A program made the position numbers and the translations under genes. From Sphingomonas sp. IC081 (GTDB lineage: Bacteria; Pseudomonadota; Alphaproteobacteria; Sphingomonadales; Sphingomonadaceae), in the NCBI RefSeq assembly GCF_006874585.1, contig NZ_CP029761.1, forward strand, positions 1,685,001-1,749,000: 64,000 nt of DNA. The letters run 5' to 3'. The stretch's first letter is position 1. Every line of letters starts with the position of its first letter. The notes beneath the pieces are model-generated. The model ran no database searches. It was not told the DNA's origin and worked only from the letters and a program-made list of their open reading frames with translations. Below are positions 35,803-44,706 of the stretch, in pieces.

Positions 35803-36383
35803 AGCGGCACCTGGCCTGCACGCTGGCCGTGTTCCTTGCGGGCGCTTCCCCGGCGTCCGCACAGCCTGTCACCCGCGAGCAGGCGATGCGCGCGGCGATC
35901 CATCCCGTCGCAACCGAGGCCGGGATGCGACAATGGCTCGCCCGCGTGCCGGTGACACGCAACTGGCCGCCCGATTTCGCGGAAACCATGAAGGGCCAGG
36001 GACCGGCCTTCATCGTCGAGATGAGCACGGCGCCGGGTTGCGTGCCCTGTGCCGATCTCTGGAACAGACTCGGTGCCCTCGGGCAACGCTATGGTTGGAA
36101 GGTGCGCACGATCGGTAGCCAGGAGGCGATGCTGCGCTCCGGGCGACTCGGTCTGCCCTGGGTGGGGCATCCCGTCGCCTGGGTGCGCCCGGTCTCCGAT
36201 CCCAATCGCATCATTCCGGTTGCGATCGGAACCGACCACGAGCCGAACCTGGCGCGCAACCTCTACCTTGCCGCCAAGATGCTGACCGGGGTGAAGCCCA
36301 CCGTCGGCGTGCGCGGCATGTCGAAATTCACCGGGATCGTGGCCGCATCGCCACGCCCCGTCCCCAACCGGGCGAGGAATTGA
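35799..36383 (+). CDS. Thioredoxin-like periplasmic protein (CVPC)
   Basis: This 194-residue protein has a signal peptide (cleavage near PASAQP) and a thioredoxin-like core with STAPGCVPCADLW near residue 80 and a possible cis-Pro in GLPWVGHP. It is probably a redox partner for the disulfide-rich transfer proteins, equivalent in position to TrbB of F but not clearly homologous. It is 4-base coupled to traF. Confidence 0.75.
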   Translation: MKRHLACTLAVFLAGASPASAQPVTREQAMRAAIHPVATEAGMRQWLARVPVTRNWPPDFAETMKGQGPAFIVEMSTAPGCVPCADLWNRLGALGQRYGWKVRTIGSQEAMLRSGRLGLPWVGHPVAWVRPVSDPNRIIPVAIGTDHEPNLARNLYLAAKMLTGVKPTVGVRGMSKFTGIVAASPRPVPNRARN

Positions 36384-36428
36384 CATGGGGAGCCACGTCC
36401 TCGCCCACTTCCAGGAAAGTTGTCTGCC

Positions 36429-37853
36429 ATGGCCTCCGCTCGTTGTCGTCTGACCTTGCTTGCCCTGCCGCTGCTGGCGGTCTGCGGCTTCGCTTCCCCC
36501 GCGTCCGCGCAAAGCTGGGCCGAGAGCTGGTTCGACAATGTTACTTACACCAGCCCCGGCAGCTTCGAGGATCAGACTCGCGGCTACATCACCGCGGGCG
36601 GCATGTCGGGCCGGGTCGACGTCCATAACGACTATCTGATGAGCGTCACGCTGCCGAAGATCAGGGCGGGCTGCGGCGGAATCGACATGTTCCTGGGGGG
36701 AATGAGTTTCCTCGATCCGGACTACCTCGTGCAAAAGCTCGAAAGCATCCTGCAGGCCGCGCCCGCCGTTGCTTTTCAATATCTACTCGAAACCCTTGAT
36801 GAAAAGATGGGCAACATCATCTCGAAGATGGAGGCCGCGACCAACTTCCTGAACTCGATCCAGGTCAACGACTGCCGTCTCGCCAACCGCATGGTGCAGA
36901 TCGCCAAGGGTGACGACAACATGTCCGGCATCATCGAGGAGATGACCGGCTATAAGTCGGTGCGCGAAGGTTTCTCGAAAAGCTATCAGCAGAGCCGTGA
37001 GAAAATCCAGGCCAATCAGGGCAATCCGACCGAGGATTTGAAGGACGCGCTCGAAAACTGCCCCGCCGAGGTCACCGACATCTTCAAGACCGGCTCGCTG
37101 CTCGCCCACGCCGCCGCGCGGGTCGGAGCATCCGAATGGGCCGGCGTTATGCGCGCGCGCGTCGGCGACGTCTATATGCGCTGGGACGCCACCGATCGCG
37201 TGCCTCTGTTTAGCGCGATCCCGGCCTGTCCACGGCAGGATACCGAGAGCGTGGACGATTTTCTAACGGGCAAGGTCCAGACCCGAGCCATCGCCGTGCC
37301 GCCAACCTCGACTGATTGTTCCGTGGACGGCAGCGGCAAGGGCGCACTGATCCTTTCGCGCGGACGGATGGAGTCAATTGCGGTCAAAATCCGCACCCGG
37401 GCTGCTCTGACGCCCGAGGAACGCCAGTTCGTCGCCAATGTCCGTACATTGCCGGTCTATCGCCTGCTGGAATGGGGCGTGCGGCAGGGCATGGTCGAGA
37501 GCGTGATCGGTGACACCGATGAACTGGTCGCCCTGACGCTCGCCTATCAGATGCTCAACGACCTCACGCGCAGCATCGACTTCGCGGTGTCCAATGCCGA
37601 ACGCGGCGCGACGGCGGCAGGGGCCAGCGATCCCGGAAATGCCAAGGTCTGCCAGACGCGCATCCTCAGCAAGGGAATCGAGCAATTGAGCGGACTGCGC
37701 GACGAAGTGCTGCGCCAGCGCGCGCAGATGCGTCAGTCCTATATGGCAGCGCTTGAGTCGGCGAATCTCTCGGCCAACTATGCCGGGGTGGTTCGCCAGC
37801 GCGACCGCGATGCGCGTGATGCCGCCGGCGCCGCCGCCAACCGCAACCGCTGA
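36429..37853 (+). CDS. traH: Conjugal transfer protein TraH
   Basis: This 474-residue periplasmic or outer-membrane-associated pilus assembly protein has a signal peptide cleaved near PASAQS. The TraH start is SWFDNVTYTSPGSFEDQTRG, with VTLPKIRAGCGGIDMFLGG soon after. A coiled-coil-prone middle follows, and a C-terminal region repeats QRARMRQ-like charged heptads. The ATG is preferred to a TTG 9 bases earlier. It lies just before traG as in F. Confidence 0.93.
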   Translation: MASARCRLTLLALPLLAVCGFASPASAQSWAESWFDNVTYTSPGSFEDQTRGYITAGGMSGRVDVHNDYLMSVTLPKIRAGCGGIDMFLGGMSFLDPDYLVQKLESILQAAPAVAFQYLLETLDEKMGNIISKMEAATNFLNSIQVNDCRLANRMVQIAKGDDNMSGIIEEMTGYKSVREGFSKSYQQSREKIQANQGNPTEDLKDALENCPAEVTDIFKTGSLLAHAAARVGASEWAGVMRARVGDVYMRWDATDRVPLFSAIPACPRQDTESVDDFLTGKVQTRAIAVPPTSTDCSVDGSGKGALILSRGRMESIAVKIRTRAALTPEERQFVANVRTLPVYRLLEWGVRQGMVESVIGDTDELVALTLAYQMLNDLTRSIDFAVSNAERGATAAGASDPGNAKVCQTRILSKGIEQLSGLRDEVLRQRAQMRQSYMAALESANLSANYAGVVRQRDRDARDAAGAAANRNR

Positions 37854-37867
37854 GCTAGGGCCACGCC

Positions 37868-40800
37868 ATGATCCGCATTCTCCGCGCCCTGTCCGTCCTG
37901 ATCGCGCTTTTCGTGGCCACACCCGCGCTGGCGATCGATACCAGCTTCCATACTTATGACGGCTTTGCCGAGACTGTGGACGCCTTCCGCCTGGTCTCGA
38001 TGATCTTCGGCGATCCGCGCTACGAGACACTGGTACTGATCGTCGCGGTGGTCGGCATCGGCCTCGGTGTCCTGCTCGCCGGCATCCGCGGTCAGGGCAT
38101 GGGGCTGGTCGGGTTCGGTTTTCAGATGCTGATCGGCGTCGGGCTGTTCGTCGGCATGGTGGCGACCACGGGCACGGTCCATGTCTATGACCGCGTCCGC
38201 AACGCCTATCAGCCGGTCGGCGACGTGCCGAACCTGATCGTGCTGGTCGCGGGCGTGACCAATATGATGGAGCGCGCGCTGGCCGAGGTCATCGACGACA
38301 ATACGACCGATCCGCACGCCAAGCTCGAGTTCGGCGCGGGCGGCCACACGTTCGATCTGTTTCTCAATGCCGCGTCCCCGCGCGGTCCGATGACCGACAC
38401 CTTCCTAGATAGCACGATCAAGGACTATGTCCGGCAATGCTATCCGGTCGCGCGCGTCTCGCCCGCCTATGGCGTTGACGATGATATGCTGTTCCGCACC
38501 GCCACCGATCTGCCCGCCGCCTTCGCGGGTATGGCGGGTCCCGCGACATTCAGCACGGTGTTCACGTCCACCGACAAGGGCGGCACGACGGTCAGCTGCA
38601 CCGAAACCTGGGAGCATATCTCGACGCGCCTCTCCGAGCCCGCGCTGTTCGACAATTACGTCGCGCAGGTCTGCACACGCACCGGCTACGATATCACCAA
38701 CGCGACCCAGCTACAGCGTTGCCGATCCAACATCGGCGAACTCGGCCAGATGATGATGGACACACCCCAGTCGCTCCAGCAGTTCCTGACCAATGTCATG
38801 CTCGGCAGTACGGTGGGAGACGTGCTGTTCGAGGACAGTCCGGCAACCGCCGCGCGCGTCATGGCCAATCGCGCCGTCGTCTCCTCCGGCCTCGCCACCA
38901 TGTCGACCGCCAACGAATGGATGCCGACCATCCGGGCCACGGTCTTCGGAATCATGTTATTCATGATGCCGATCGCGCTCCTGTTCATCCTCACCCCGAT
39001 CAACCTGCGCGTCGCGTCGTTCGCGCTCGGTCTTTTCGTGTTCGTCGCGCTTTGGGGCGTGATCGACGCCGGCATCCATCAACTCACCTTGGGCCGCGCG
39101 ACCGACGTGCTGGCCGAGATGCGCGCGAACAATGTCGCGGCCAACGCATGGATGCTCGCGCCCTCCTCCGCGATGAAGGCGCTCGCCATCTTCGGGAGCT
39201 TCCGCACGGCTGCGGCGGGACTTGCGGGCGCCTTCGTGTTCACCGTGTTCCGTTTTTCGGGCAACGTGTTCACCTCGTTCACCAGCGGCGCCCTCGGTGT
39301 CCAGGGACAGGGCACGGCCGCCGCCGCGCCGCTCGCCACAAGCGAGGGCTATGCGGGCGCGCTCGAGGCGCAGGCGACGGCGGCGGGCACCATGGCGCGG
39401 CGCGGTGCGGCGTCGAACTTCGGCGACTTCGGGGAGCGCTCGACCTTCGGCGCGAACCGGGCATTCGGCGCCGCAAGCCGGGTCCTCGGCGAGCACGGCG
39501 GCGGGGCGAACGGCACGGCCGCATTCGGCATGGGTGGGCTCGATAGCGCACGAGAACTGGGCGGGTTATCGCCAGCGCTCACTGGCCGTAGTCTGACCGA
39601 TCCAGCGACCGTTCGCGCAGTGCGCGACAATGCCGCGACGACGGCGATCCATAATTTCGCGGAGAAGGATGCGCTGCGCGCGCTGGGCACGGGATATTTC
39701 GGCCAGGGACAGGCGGGCGAAGGTGCCTTTGCCGCCTTTACGCAACGGATGGTCCAGTGGAAGGCGTTCGGCGATACGCGCGCCTATGACATGATGTTGT
39801 CCGGCGCACAGCGGCATTTCGAGCGGAACGGCTACGACCAGAAGGACGCGGTACTGAAAGCTTCGACGGTGATCGCGCAGGCATCGGCCGATCCAACCTT
39901 CGCCAAGCTGATTGCCAACACCTTCGACCAGGAGCAGATGCTGCGGAACGACCTCACCGCCGCTCAGGTCCAGGTCGGCGCGATGGAAGGACGGCGCGAT
40001 TTCGCGGGCGACAATGTGACGCGGATCGAGCGCGGCAATGTCGCGACCGAGCAGGCACACCGCACCGGCAGCAATGAGGGGCAGCGTAATGCCGCATCGA
40101 TGCTCGGCCTCGGCGTGCAGGAAACCTCCCGTCGGATCGCCTTCATCAACGCCCTCTCGGGCGAAGCCCGCTCCACCGCCATTTCCCAGCTCTCCCGCGC
40201 AACTGGCCGCAACGAAGCGCAGGTGATGCGCGCGCTCGAAACCTACAATGCCGCTGTGCAGGTCGGCACCGCCGACGGCGCGACGGCCGAGGCTGCCCGG
40301 GAAGGCACCAGCGTCTACGGGCGCACACGCGAGGCGGCGGGCTACGACTTCGCCGAGCGGTCGGGCAAGCTCGATGCGCAGCGCGAGGTCGGCCATGATG
40401 GAACGCGCTCTGCGGCTCGGATCGGCGAGCAGCGTCGACAGGCCGACAATGCCGGCTTTGCCGAGGGTGCGGCGGCTGCGGGCATGTCGGTGCGGCAGGC
40501 GGCCCACCTCGATAGCTTCATTCGCACATTGTCGCAGGGTGCCGGCAATCAGGTCGATATGGCCGAAGGCGGCGCGGAAGGAATTGCCGATCGCGCGCGC
40601 AACGAGCGCCTGACCCGCATTGTCGACAATGAGCGCCTGACCCGCATGCAGCAACTGCTGGGCGAGCATGGCGTGCAGATGTCCAAGCGCCAGATCGCCA
40701 TGGCGCAAAATGGTGACCTGAGCCTCAATCTGACGCCGGAGACCGCAGCGCAGATGTGGCGCGGTGGTCTGATCAACGAGAGCCAGCTCGGTGCGATCGC

Positions 40801-41638
40801 CAATGGCGGGCGTGCGCGATTTTCGTTCGCCGACAACGATGTGCTGGTATCGAGCTCGGTCGGGTTCCAACAGTCGGCGCGCAACGACACCAGTACGCGT
40901 TTCGAGGCGGGCAAACAGGCCGGGCCCGACACGATCGAGCATTTCCTGAGCAGCGGCGAACAGGGCCAGGCCATGATGCAGAACTGGCTGCGCGGCGGGT
41001 TCGAGATGGACCGGCACGGCAACTGGCGGCTCAATCCGCAGGTAGCAGATACGCTCACCAGGGACGTCCAGGCGATCATCGCGCAGACCGGATGGCAGCG
41101 GGGGCTGTCGCGCTCGGCGCAGGATCAGGTCACGATTGGTACGTCTGTCGGTGCTCATGTCGGAGGGAGTATCGACTCTCAGGAATCCGAAGCTATTGGC
41201 GGCCGCGGACAACCGGCCGGCAAGGGACAGCAATCGAGCCAAACGCCGACCACCCAGAAGGGCCGTTCCACCTCGGGACGTGTCGGCGGAAGTCTGGGGT
41301 TCGAGAGCCGTGATGTTGGCATTTCAACGGAGAATGCTCAGTCGAGCCTGGATATCGTGAACTACGACGTTCGAGAGGCAATTGCTGCCGCCGAACGTGC
41401 CGCGGCCCGGTCCAGCGATCCGGCTGCAACCTTCTCCCGCGAACTGTCAGATCGCATCCTTGGCCCGGATGGCATGCGTAACCGCTACCTTCAGGACGCG
41501 GATTCCGGGCGCGCGACATTCGACGTTACTGGCCCTCTCACATCGGTTGAACAGAACGCGGTTCTGAAGGGCGGGAGATTCTCCACGGACATCGAGGGCA
41601 GCCCGGGCGATGGCGACAGCAGCTTCAAAAAACGCTGA
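37868..41638 (+). CDS. traG: Conjugal transfer mating-pair stabilisation protein TraG
   Basis: This 1256-residue protein has a TraG_N domain (about residues 1-480): a signal-like helix, a helix pair near residues 55-110, a periplasmic part with several Cys, and further helices near 355-400 and 430-460. About 780 hydrophilic, coiled-coil-prone residues follow, rich in Ala, Arg and Gln. In F, TraG functions in pilus assembly and, through its C-terminus, in mating-pair stabilisation and entry exclusion. It is the last rightward transfer gene seen. TraD and TraI, which follow in F, are absent from this place. Confidence 0.92.
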   Translation: MIRILRALSVLIALFVATPALAIDTSFHTYDGFAETVDAFRLVSMIFGDPRYETLVLIVAVVGIGLGVLLAGIRGQGMGLVGFGFQMLIGVGLFVGMVATTGTVHVYDRVRNAYQPVGDVPNLIVLVAGVTNMMERALAEVIDDNTTDPHAKLEFGAGGHTFDLFLNAASPRGPMTDTFLDSTIKDYVRQCYPVARVSPAYGVDDDMLFRTATDLPAAFAGMAGPATFSTVFTSTDKGGTTVSCTETWEHISTRLSEPALFDNYVAQVCTRTGYDITNATQLQRCRSNIGELGQMMMDTPQSLQQFLTNVMLGSTVGDVLFEDSPATAARVMANRAVVSSGLATMSTANEWMPTIRATVFGIMLFMMPIALLFILTPINLRVASFALGLFVFVALWGVIDAGIHQLTLGRATDVLAEMRANNVAANAWMLAPSSAMKALAIFGSFRTAAAGLAGAFVFTVFRFSGNVFTSFTSGALGVQGQGTAAAAPLATSEGYAGALEAQATAAGTMARRGAASNFGDFGERSTFGANRAFGAASRVLGEHGGGANGTAAFGMGGLDSARELGGLSPALTGRSLTDPATVRAVRDNAATTAIHNFAEKDALRALGTGYFGQGQAGEGAFAAFTQRMVQWKAFGDTRAYDMMLSGAQRHFERNGYDQKDAVLKASTVIAQASADPTFAKLIANTFDQEQMLRNDLTAAQVQVGAMEGRRDFAGDNVTRIERGNVATEQAHRTGSNEGQRNAASMLGLGVQETSRRIAFINALSGEARSTAISQLSRATGRNEAQVMRALETYNAAVQVGTADGATAEAAREGTSVYGRTREAAGYDFAERSGKLDAQREVGHDGTRSAARIGEQRRQADNAGFAEGAAAAGMSVRQAAHLDSFIRTLSQGAGNQVDMAEGGAEGIADRARNERLTRIVDNERLTRMQQLLGEHGVQMSKRQIAMAQNGDLSLNLTPETAAQMWRGGLINESQLGAIANGGRARFSFADNDVLVSSSVGFQQSARNDTSTRFEAGKQAGPDTIEHFLSSGEQGQAMMQNWLRGGFEMDRHGNWRLNPQVADTLTRDVQAIIAQTGWQRGLSRSAQDQVTIGTSVGAHVGGSIDSQESEAIGGRGQPAGKGQQSSQTPTTQKGRSTSGRVGGSLGFESRDVGISTENAQSSLDIVNYDVREAIAAAERAAARSSDPAATFSRELSDRILGPDGMRNRYLQDADSGRATFDVTGPLTSVEQNAVLKGGRFSTDIEGSPGDGDSSFKKR

Positions 41639-42080
41639 TACGAGCGCCATTGTTAGGGCTTATCGGATTGCCGATGTATAGCGCCCCGGAGCGCGGATCG
41701 TGGATATCGCTGCCGGCTCGGATATCTTCCATAGCGCGATCATGCTCTTCCCACAGACGGGCAATTCTAGCCCGCGCCTCATCGGATATAGGATCGCCCT
41801 CGCCCTGCGGCGCAAATGCCGTCAGCCAATCCTGCGCGTAACCGACACCCAGCGCCAGGAGCGCAGTCATCGGGAAGAAAAGCACATTGAGAAAACCGGC
41901 AGGCGCGCTGTCGTAGAAGGCCTCCAGCGGCGCGATCTTCGTGGACGCCGCCATGCCGATCCACCAGACCGGGATCGTGGCCCACCACGCCTTTGCATAC
42001 CACGGACGCCACAGCCAATCGGCTAGCCTCAGCCGCGGCGCTGCAGGATCGGTTGGGGGCATGTCGGCTGCGGTATTCAT
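41625..42080 (-). CDS. Small membrane protein convergent with traG
   Basis: This 151-residue protein has two hydrophobic segments (WWATIPVWWIGMAAST and FLNVLFFPMTALLALGVGYA) and a charged C-terminal half with EEHDRAMEDIRAGSDIHDPR. No family is recognised. It converges on traG and overlaps it by 14 bases. Its position next to traG invites comparison with entry-exclusion genes, but nothing in the sequence proves this. Confidence 0.65.
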   Translation of the reverse strand: MNTAADMPPTDPAAPRLRLADWLWRPWYAKAWWATIPVWWIGMAASTKIAPLEAFYDSAPAGFLNVLFFPMTALLALGVGYAQDWLTAFAPQGEGDPISDEARARIARLWEEHDRAMEDIRAGSDIHDPRSGALYIGNPISPNNGARISVF

Positions 42081-42323
42081 CGATAGTTCCTCGCAGCCGA
42101 CTATAGCAGAGATCTTGTCATTGTTCCATCATTCATAGCCGGTTTCGTGCGGCAAATCGCACTGGAACACTGGTTTGACCCCGCTGATTCTGTTCTCTGC
42201 AAGCCGATCTGGAGCGCGCCTCAGCCTTCGGGTTCCGATGTGGATATGGTCGCGCGAGTGACCCCGGTGTGGAGCTCACGTCGAAGACAAACGACATTGC
42301 ACGGCGCATCGCGCCCTGAACGC

Positions 42324-42851
42324 CTAGAACTGGCCTGCAGCTCTCAATTCACGTTCGAGTGTCGCAAAGGGCAATATGAGCGTCAGCGGTTTGTCGTGCA
42401 GCGGAATAGCGCCGTAGCCGGCATACCAGTCCGCGGCGCGCTCGTTTTTGGCGTCGATGATCAGCATAACCCCGCCGACCTCGGTCGCGACGCGAATGCA
42501 TCTGCGCCCGATCGCGCCCAGGAGCTGACCCCCGAGCCCTTGCCCCTGCACACGCAGATCCGTTGCTAGCCGCGCGAGCCGGAAGCCCGGCACCTCATGC
42601 CTGGCGAGTCCTCGCCTCGCCAGTTCTGGCGTATCCGCATGATCCATGCTGCCCGGAGCGATGCTGTAAAAGCCGAGAACCGTCTTGCTGTCGGTGTCGT
42701 CGATGGCGAGGAACGTCTTCGCCCCGCCTGCCTCGTGGCTTTGCCGCGCATAACGCTGCAAGTAGACGTTCAGATCATTGTCGCCGCAGTCGAATGAAGT
42801 CCGGTCATGCGCTTTCGAAATCGCTTCCTCGTGCCATGAAGGAAGCGTCAT
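42324..42851 (-). CDS. GNAT-family toxin (TacT-like N-acetyltransferase)
   Basis: This 175-residue acetyltransferase has the acetyl-CoA-binding signature LATDLRVQGQGLGGQLL and the usual C-terminal Tyr in DWYAGYGAIPL. It starts with FDCGDNDLNVYLQRYARQ, a hallmark of TacT-type toxins that acetylate aminoacyl-tRNA. It overlaps the antitoxin gene by 4 bases, the normal order (antitoxin first). It probably stabilises the element. Confidence 0.92.
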   Translation of the reverse strand: MTLPSWHEEAISKAHDRTSFDCGDNDLNVYLQRYARQSHEAGGAKTFLAIDDTDSKTVLGFYSIAPGSMDHADTPELARRGLARHEVPGFRLARLATDLRVQGQGLGGQLLGAIGRRCIRVATEVGGVMLIIDAKNERAADWYAGYGAIPLHDKPLTLILPFATLERELRAAGQF

Positions 42852-43126
42852 GCCAACTTCGGCATCGCGGCGATGGCAGCGCGCAGTTTCGCATTCACCG
42901 GCGGCGGGTTCTCGAGCAGATCAAGAACGAGCAGGCTGTCTCTCTCGCTCAGTTTCGTCCGCTCCGACTCTTCGATCACGTTCTCGGCCTCGCGCAGCGC
43001 CGAACGTGTGACAAAGGTCGTGAGATCGGTATGCTTGAGCGCAGCCGCCCGGGCAAGCAAAGCCTTTTGCTCCGGCCGAATCCGCAGGCTCATGCGTCTG
43101 TTGTCTTCCACTACTGCTCGCGGCAT
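42848..43126 (-). CDS. DUF1778-type antitoxin (TacA-like)
   Basis: This 92-residue protein has an N-terminal ribbon-helix-helix (NRRMSLRIRPEQKALLARAA). A C-terminal tail (LLVLDLLENPPPVNAKLRAA) matches the toxin-neutralising end of DUF1778 antitoxins. The ATG at 43126 is preceded by GGAGG. The longer upstream frame is rejected because it would run through the promoter. It is expected to repress its own operon. Confidence 0.92.
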   Translation of the reverse strand: MPRAVVEDNRRMSLRIRPEQKALLARAAALKHTDLTTFVTRSALREAENVIEESERTKLSERDSLLVLDLLENPPPVNAKLRAAIAAMPKLA

Positions 43127-43141
43127 TGTGTGCCTCCACTC

Positions 43142-43192
43142 GTACAGCTTCAATTGGTACACCCTTCCGCTGCCGTTCGTCAAGCAGTGTAC
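43142..43192 (-). promoter_or_regulatory. Promoter/operator of the toxin-antitoxin operon
   Basis: On the minus strand TTGACG (43178-43183) is a good -35; the -10 is weak. Three GTAC cores (43142, 43157 and 43189) lie over it. Two of them sit in near-inverted flanks, as would suit repeated binding by a ribbon-helix-helix repressor. Confidence 0.45.
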
Positions 43193-43360
43193 GCTTTGAA
43201 AGAGCACCGGGGCGCTTGGGGGCGTTAACGCGCTTCCCCACTCACCACCTTTCCGATTCTACTCCACCGCCTCAACCAACCTCCACCCTTCCGCGCTGCT
43301 CGCCGCAAAATGGTCCAAGCCGTATCTGGCGCATCGTCCGCTCCCGCAACGCGATGTGAG

Positions 43361-44239
43361 CTATCCACGCTCCGGCTTGTCGTCGGCGCTCTCGGGCACC
43401 TTGCTATCCCTGTCCTGGCCATCACGGATGACCTGAGCATCGATGATCGCGCGCGCGACCAGCTCCGAGCGCCTGAAGACGCCGTAGCGTTGCTTCGCTC
43501 TCGTTATGAAATACCGAACCGTGGTTTGGGCGATCCCGAGGATCTGGCCGATCTCCCAATCGGTCTTGCCGAGCGCGATCAGCGCCGTGCATTCTGCCTC
43601 GCGGCGCGTAAGCCGGGGAACATTGCGGTCGTGCATGGCGTGATGGAGATAGAGGCCCGCCCTGAACGCGAAGCCGGCGATGATCTGGAGCGTGGTCATC
43701 AGCGATGGCGTGATCTCGATCGGTTCCGGGCGGGCGAAGGTGCATGACGCGTAGGACTCGCTCGGGATGTGTAGCGGCACGGTGACGCCGTGAACGATCC
43801 CGTAGCGCCCCGCTTCCTTGAAAAGGGCATGCTGGTGATCGGCAAGCTCGACGACGTTGCTGATCTCCTCCCAGCCGAACGGCCGATCGAGAAGCTGGCT
43901 CACTTCATAGACCGGGTCGATAACATAATAGTGGTTTGCGATGTAGGATTGGACGAACTTCGCCGGATAGTTGGTGACCACCATCGAGCACTCGACCAGC
44001 CGCGGCAGACCGCCGTGTTGGACCAGCGCGATATAGGGAAAGCCCATTTGCCTGGCGGCATCAGCCAGTCCGTCGCGCAGTGCCTCGGTCGACGATGCCA
44101 TGTTGAGACGGGATAGCGCTTCAAGCAGGCGGGGTCCGACATACACGGGTTTCTCCTCCTCGCCGGCGCAGATCTTCGTCCAGTCGCAGGCTTCCGCTCC
44201 GACCAGACTAGGCGGAAACTTCTCGAAGAAGGGACGCAT
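43361..44239 (-). CDS. LuxR-family quorum-sensing regulator
   Basis: This 292-residue protein has an N-terminal autoinducer-binding domain and a C-terminal LuxR HTH (LTRREAECTALIALGKTDWE, then GIAQTTVRYFITRAKQRYGV). In the pocket motif KFVQSYIANHYYVIDPVYE, the Tyr and Asp of TraR (Tyr61, Asp70) are kept, and a Trp lies in RPFGWEE. The position of TraR Trp57 is Phe. No luxI synthase lies in the window, so it may be a solo. It could control conjugation as TraR does, but this rests on context only. About 50 residues precede the conserved domain, so an internal start is possible. Confidence 0.88.
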   Translation of the reverse strand: MRPFFEKFPPSLVGAEACDWTKICAGEEEKPVYVGPRLLEALSRLNMASSTEALRDGLADAARQMGFPYIALVQHGGLPRLVECSMVVTNYPAKFVQSYIANHYYVIDPVYEVSQLLDRPFGWEEISNVVELADHQHALFKEAGRYGIVHGVTVPLHIPSESYASCTFARPEPIEITPSLMTTLQIIAGFAFRAGLYLHHAMHDRNVPRLTRREAECTALIALGKTDWEIGQILGIAQTTVRYFITRAKQRYGVFRRSELVARAIIDAQVIRDGQDRDSKVPESADDKPERG

Positions 44240-44356
44240 CTGCGGTTGTCTTAGCGTCTTGCGGACGACAACTTTTCTGATCGCGTGAGCTTGAAAAGCA
44301 ATTTTTAGCCGAATCGAGGCCGGTCGTGCTAATATTCATAAAGGATGGATCCTTTG

Positions 44357-44515
44357 CTAGATTTGAGGGGCCTGCTGCTGCTCCAGAGCGGCCGTGATTA
44401 TGGCGGCCTGCATGTGCGGCAGAAAAAGCAGTATCCTCGCCGCCTCTGGATGAGCAATCGGGAAGGGCGCGCGGACGTTCATGTTCGCCCCGTTGGGAGT
44501 ATTGTCGGTCATCAT
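44357..44515 (-). CDS. Possible 52-residue protein upstream of the LuxR gene
   Basis: An open frame of 53 codons encodes MMTDNTPNGANMNVRAPFPI, then an amphipathic helix-like region EAARILLFLPHMQAAIITAA and ends in EQQQAPQI. It runs the same way as the LuxR gene, 117 bases before its start. The ribosome site (AAAGAGA) is weak. Small antiactivators accompany some TraR-type regulators, but there is no sequence proof here. Confidence 0.35.
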   Translation of the reverse strand: MMTDNTPNGANMNVRAPFPIAHPEAARILLFLPHMQAAIITAALEQQQAPQI

Positions 44516-44706
44516 TCAGTCTCTTTGGCGTAAGAGGTTGACTGACCGACCGGCCTTTTTCCAGCAATGCGGGATTCTACGCACCAGGGTCTGTTGCGCG
44601 CCGCCTAGCGCTATCGCCGTCGCAACCAGGCTCGCGATCGAACTAGCGTCGAGCTTGCGCATGATTCGGGCGCGATGAATCTCAGATGGCCGATTTGCCG
44701 CAACAC

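Larger units (their letters stand above)
12331..44515. mobile_element. Integrative conjugative element with F-type transfer genes (right end not seen)
   Basis: The tRNA-proximal integrase and excisionase, a regulator, a nearly complete MPF_F mating-pair-formation operon, a toxin-antitoxin pair and a LuxR regulator together indicate an integrated conjugative element. The relaxase (TraI/MOB) and coupling protein (TraD) were not found within the window, nor was a right att repeat. The end coordinate is only the last gene that I would confidently attach to it; the PHA module further right may also be cargo. Because the integrase is disrupted, self-mobilisation is doubtful. Confidence 0.65.

Noticed and set aside
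39566..41242. A 558-codon open frame antisense to traG
   Set aside because: The composition is typical of the opposite strand of an Ala/Arg-rich gene and the traG frame is well supported. The same reasoning removes the long antisense frames over traC, traB and the Amt-like gene.
44345..44533. A 62-codon rightward open frame opposite the small ORF upstream of luxR
   Set aside because: It has poor composition and no ribosome site, whereas the leftward 52-codon frame has a more protein-like sequence and follows the operon direction.
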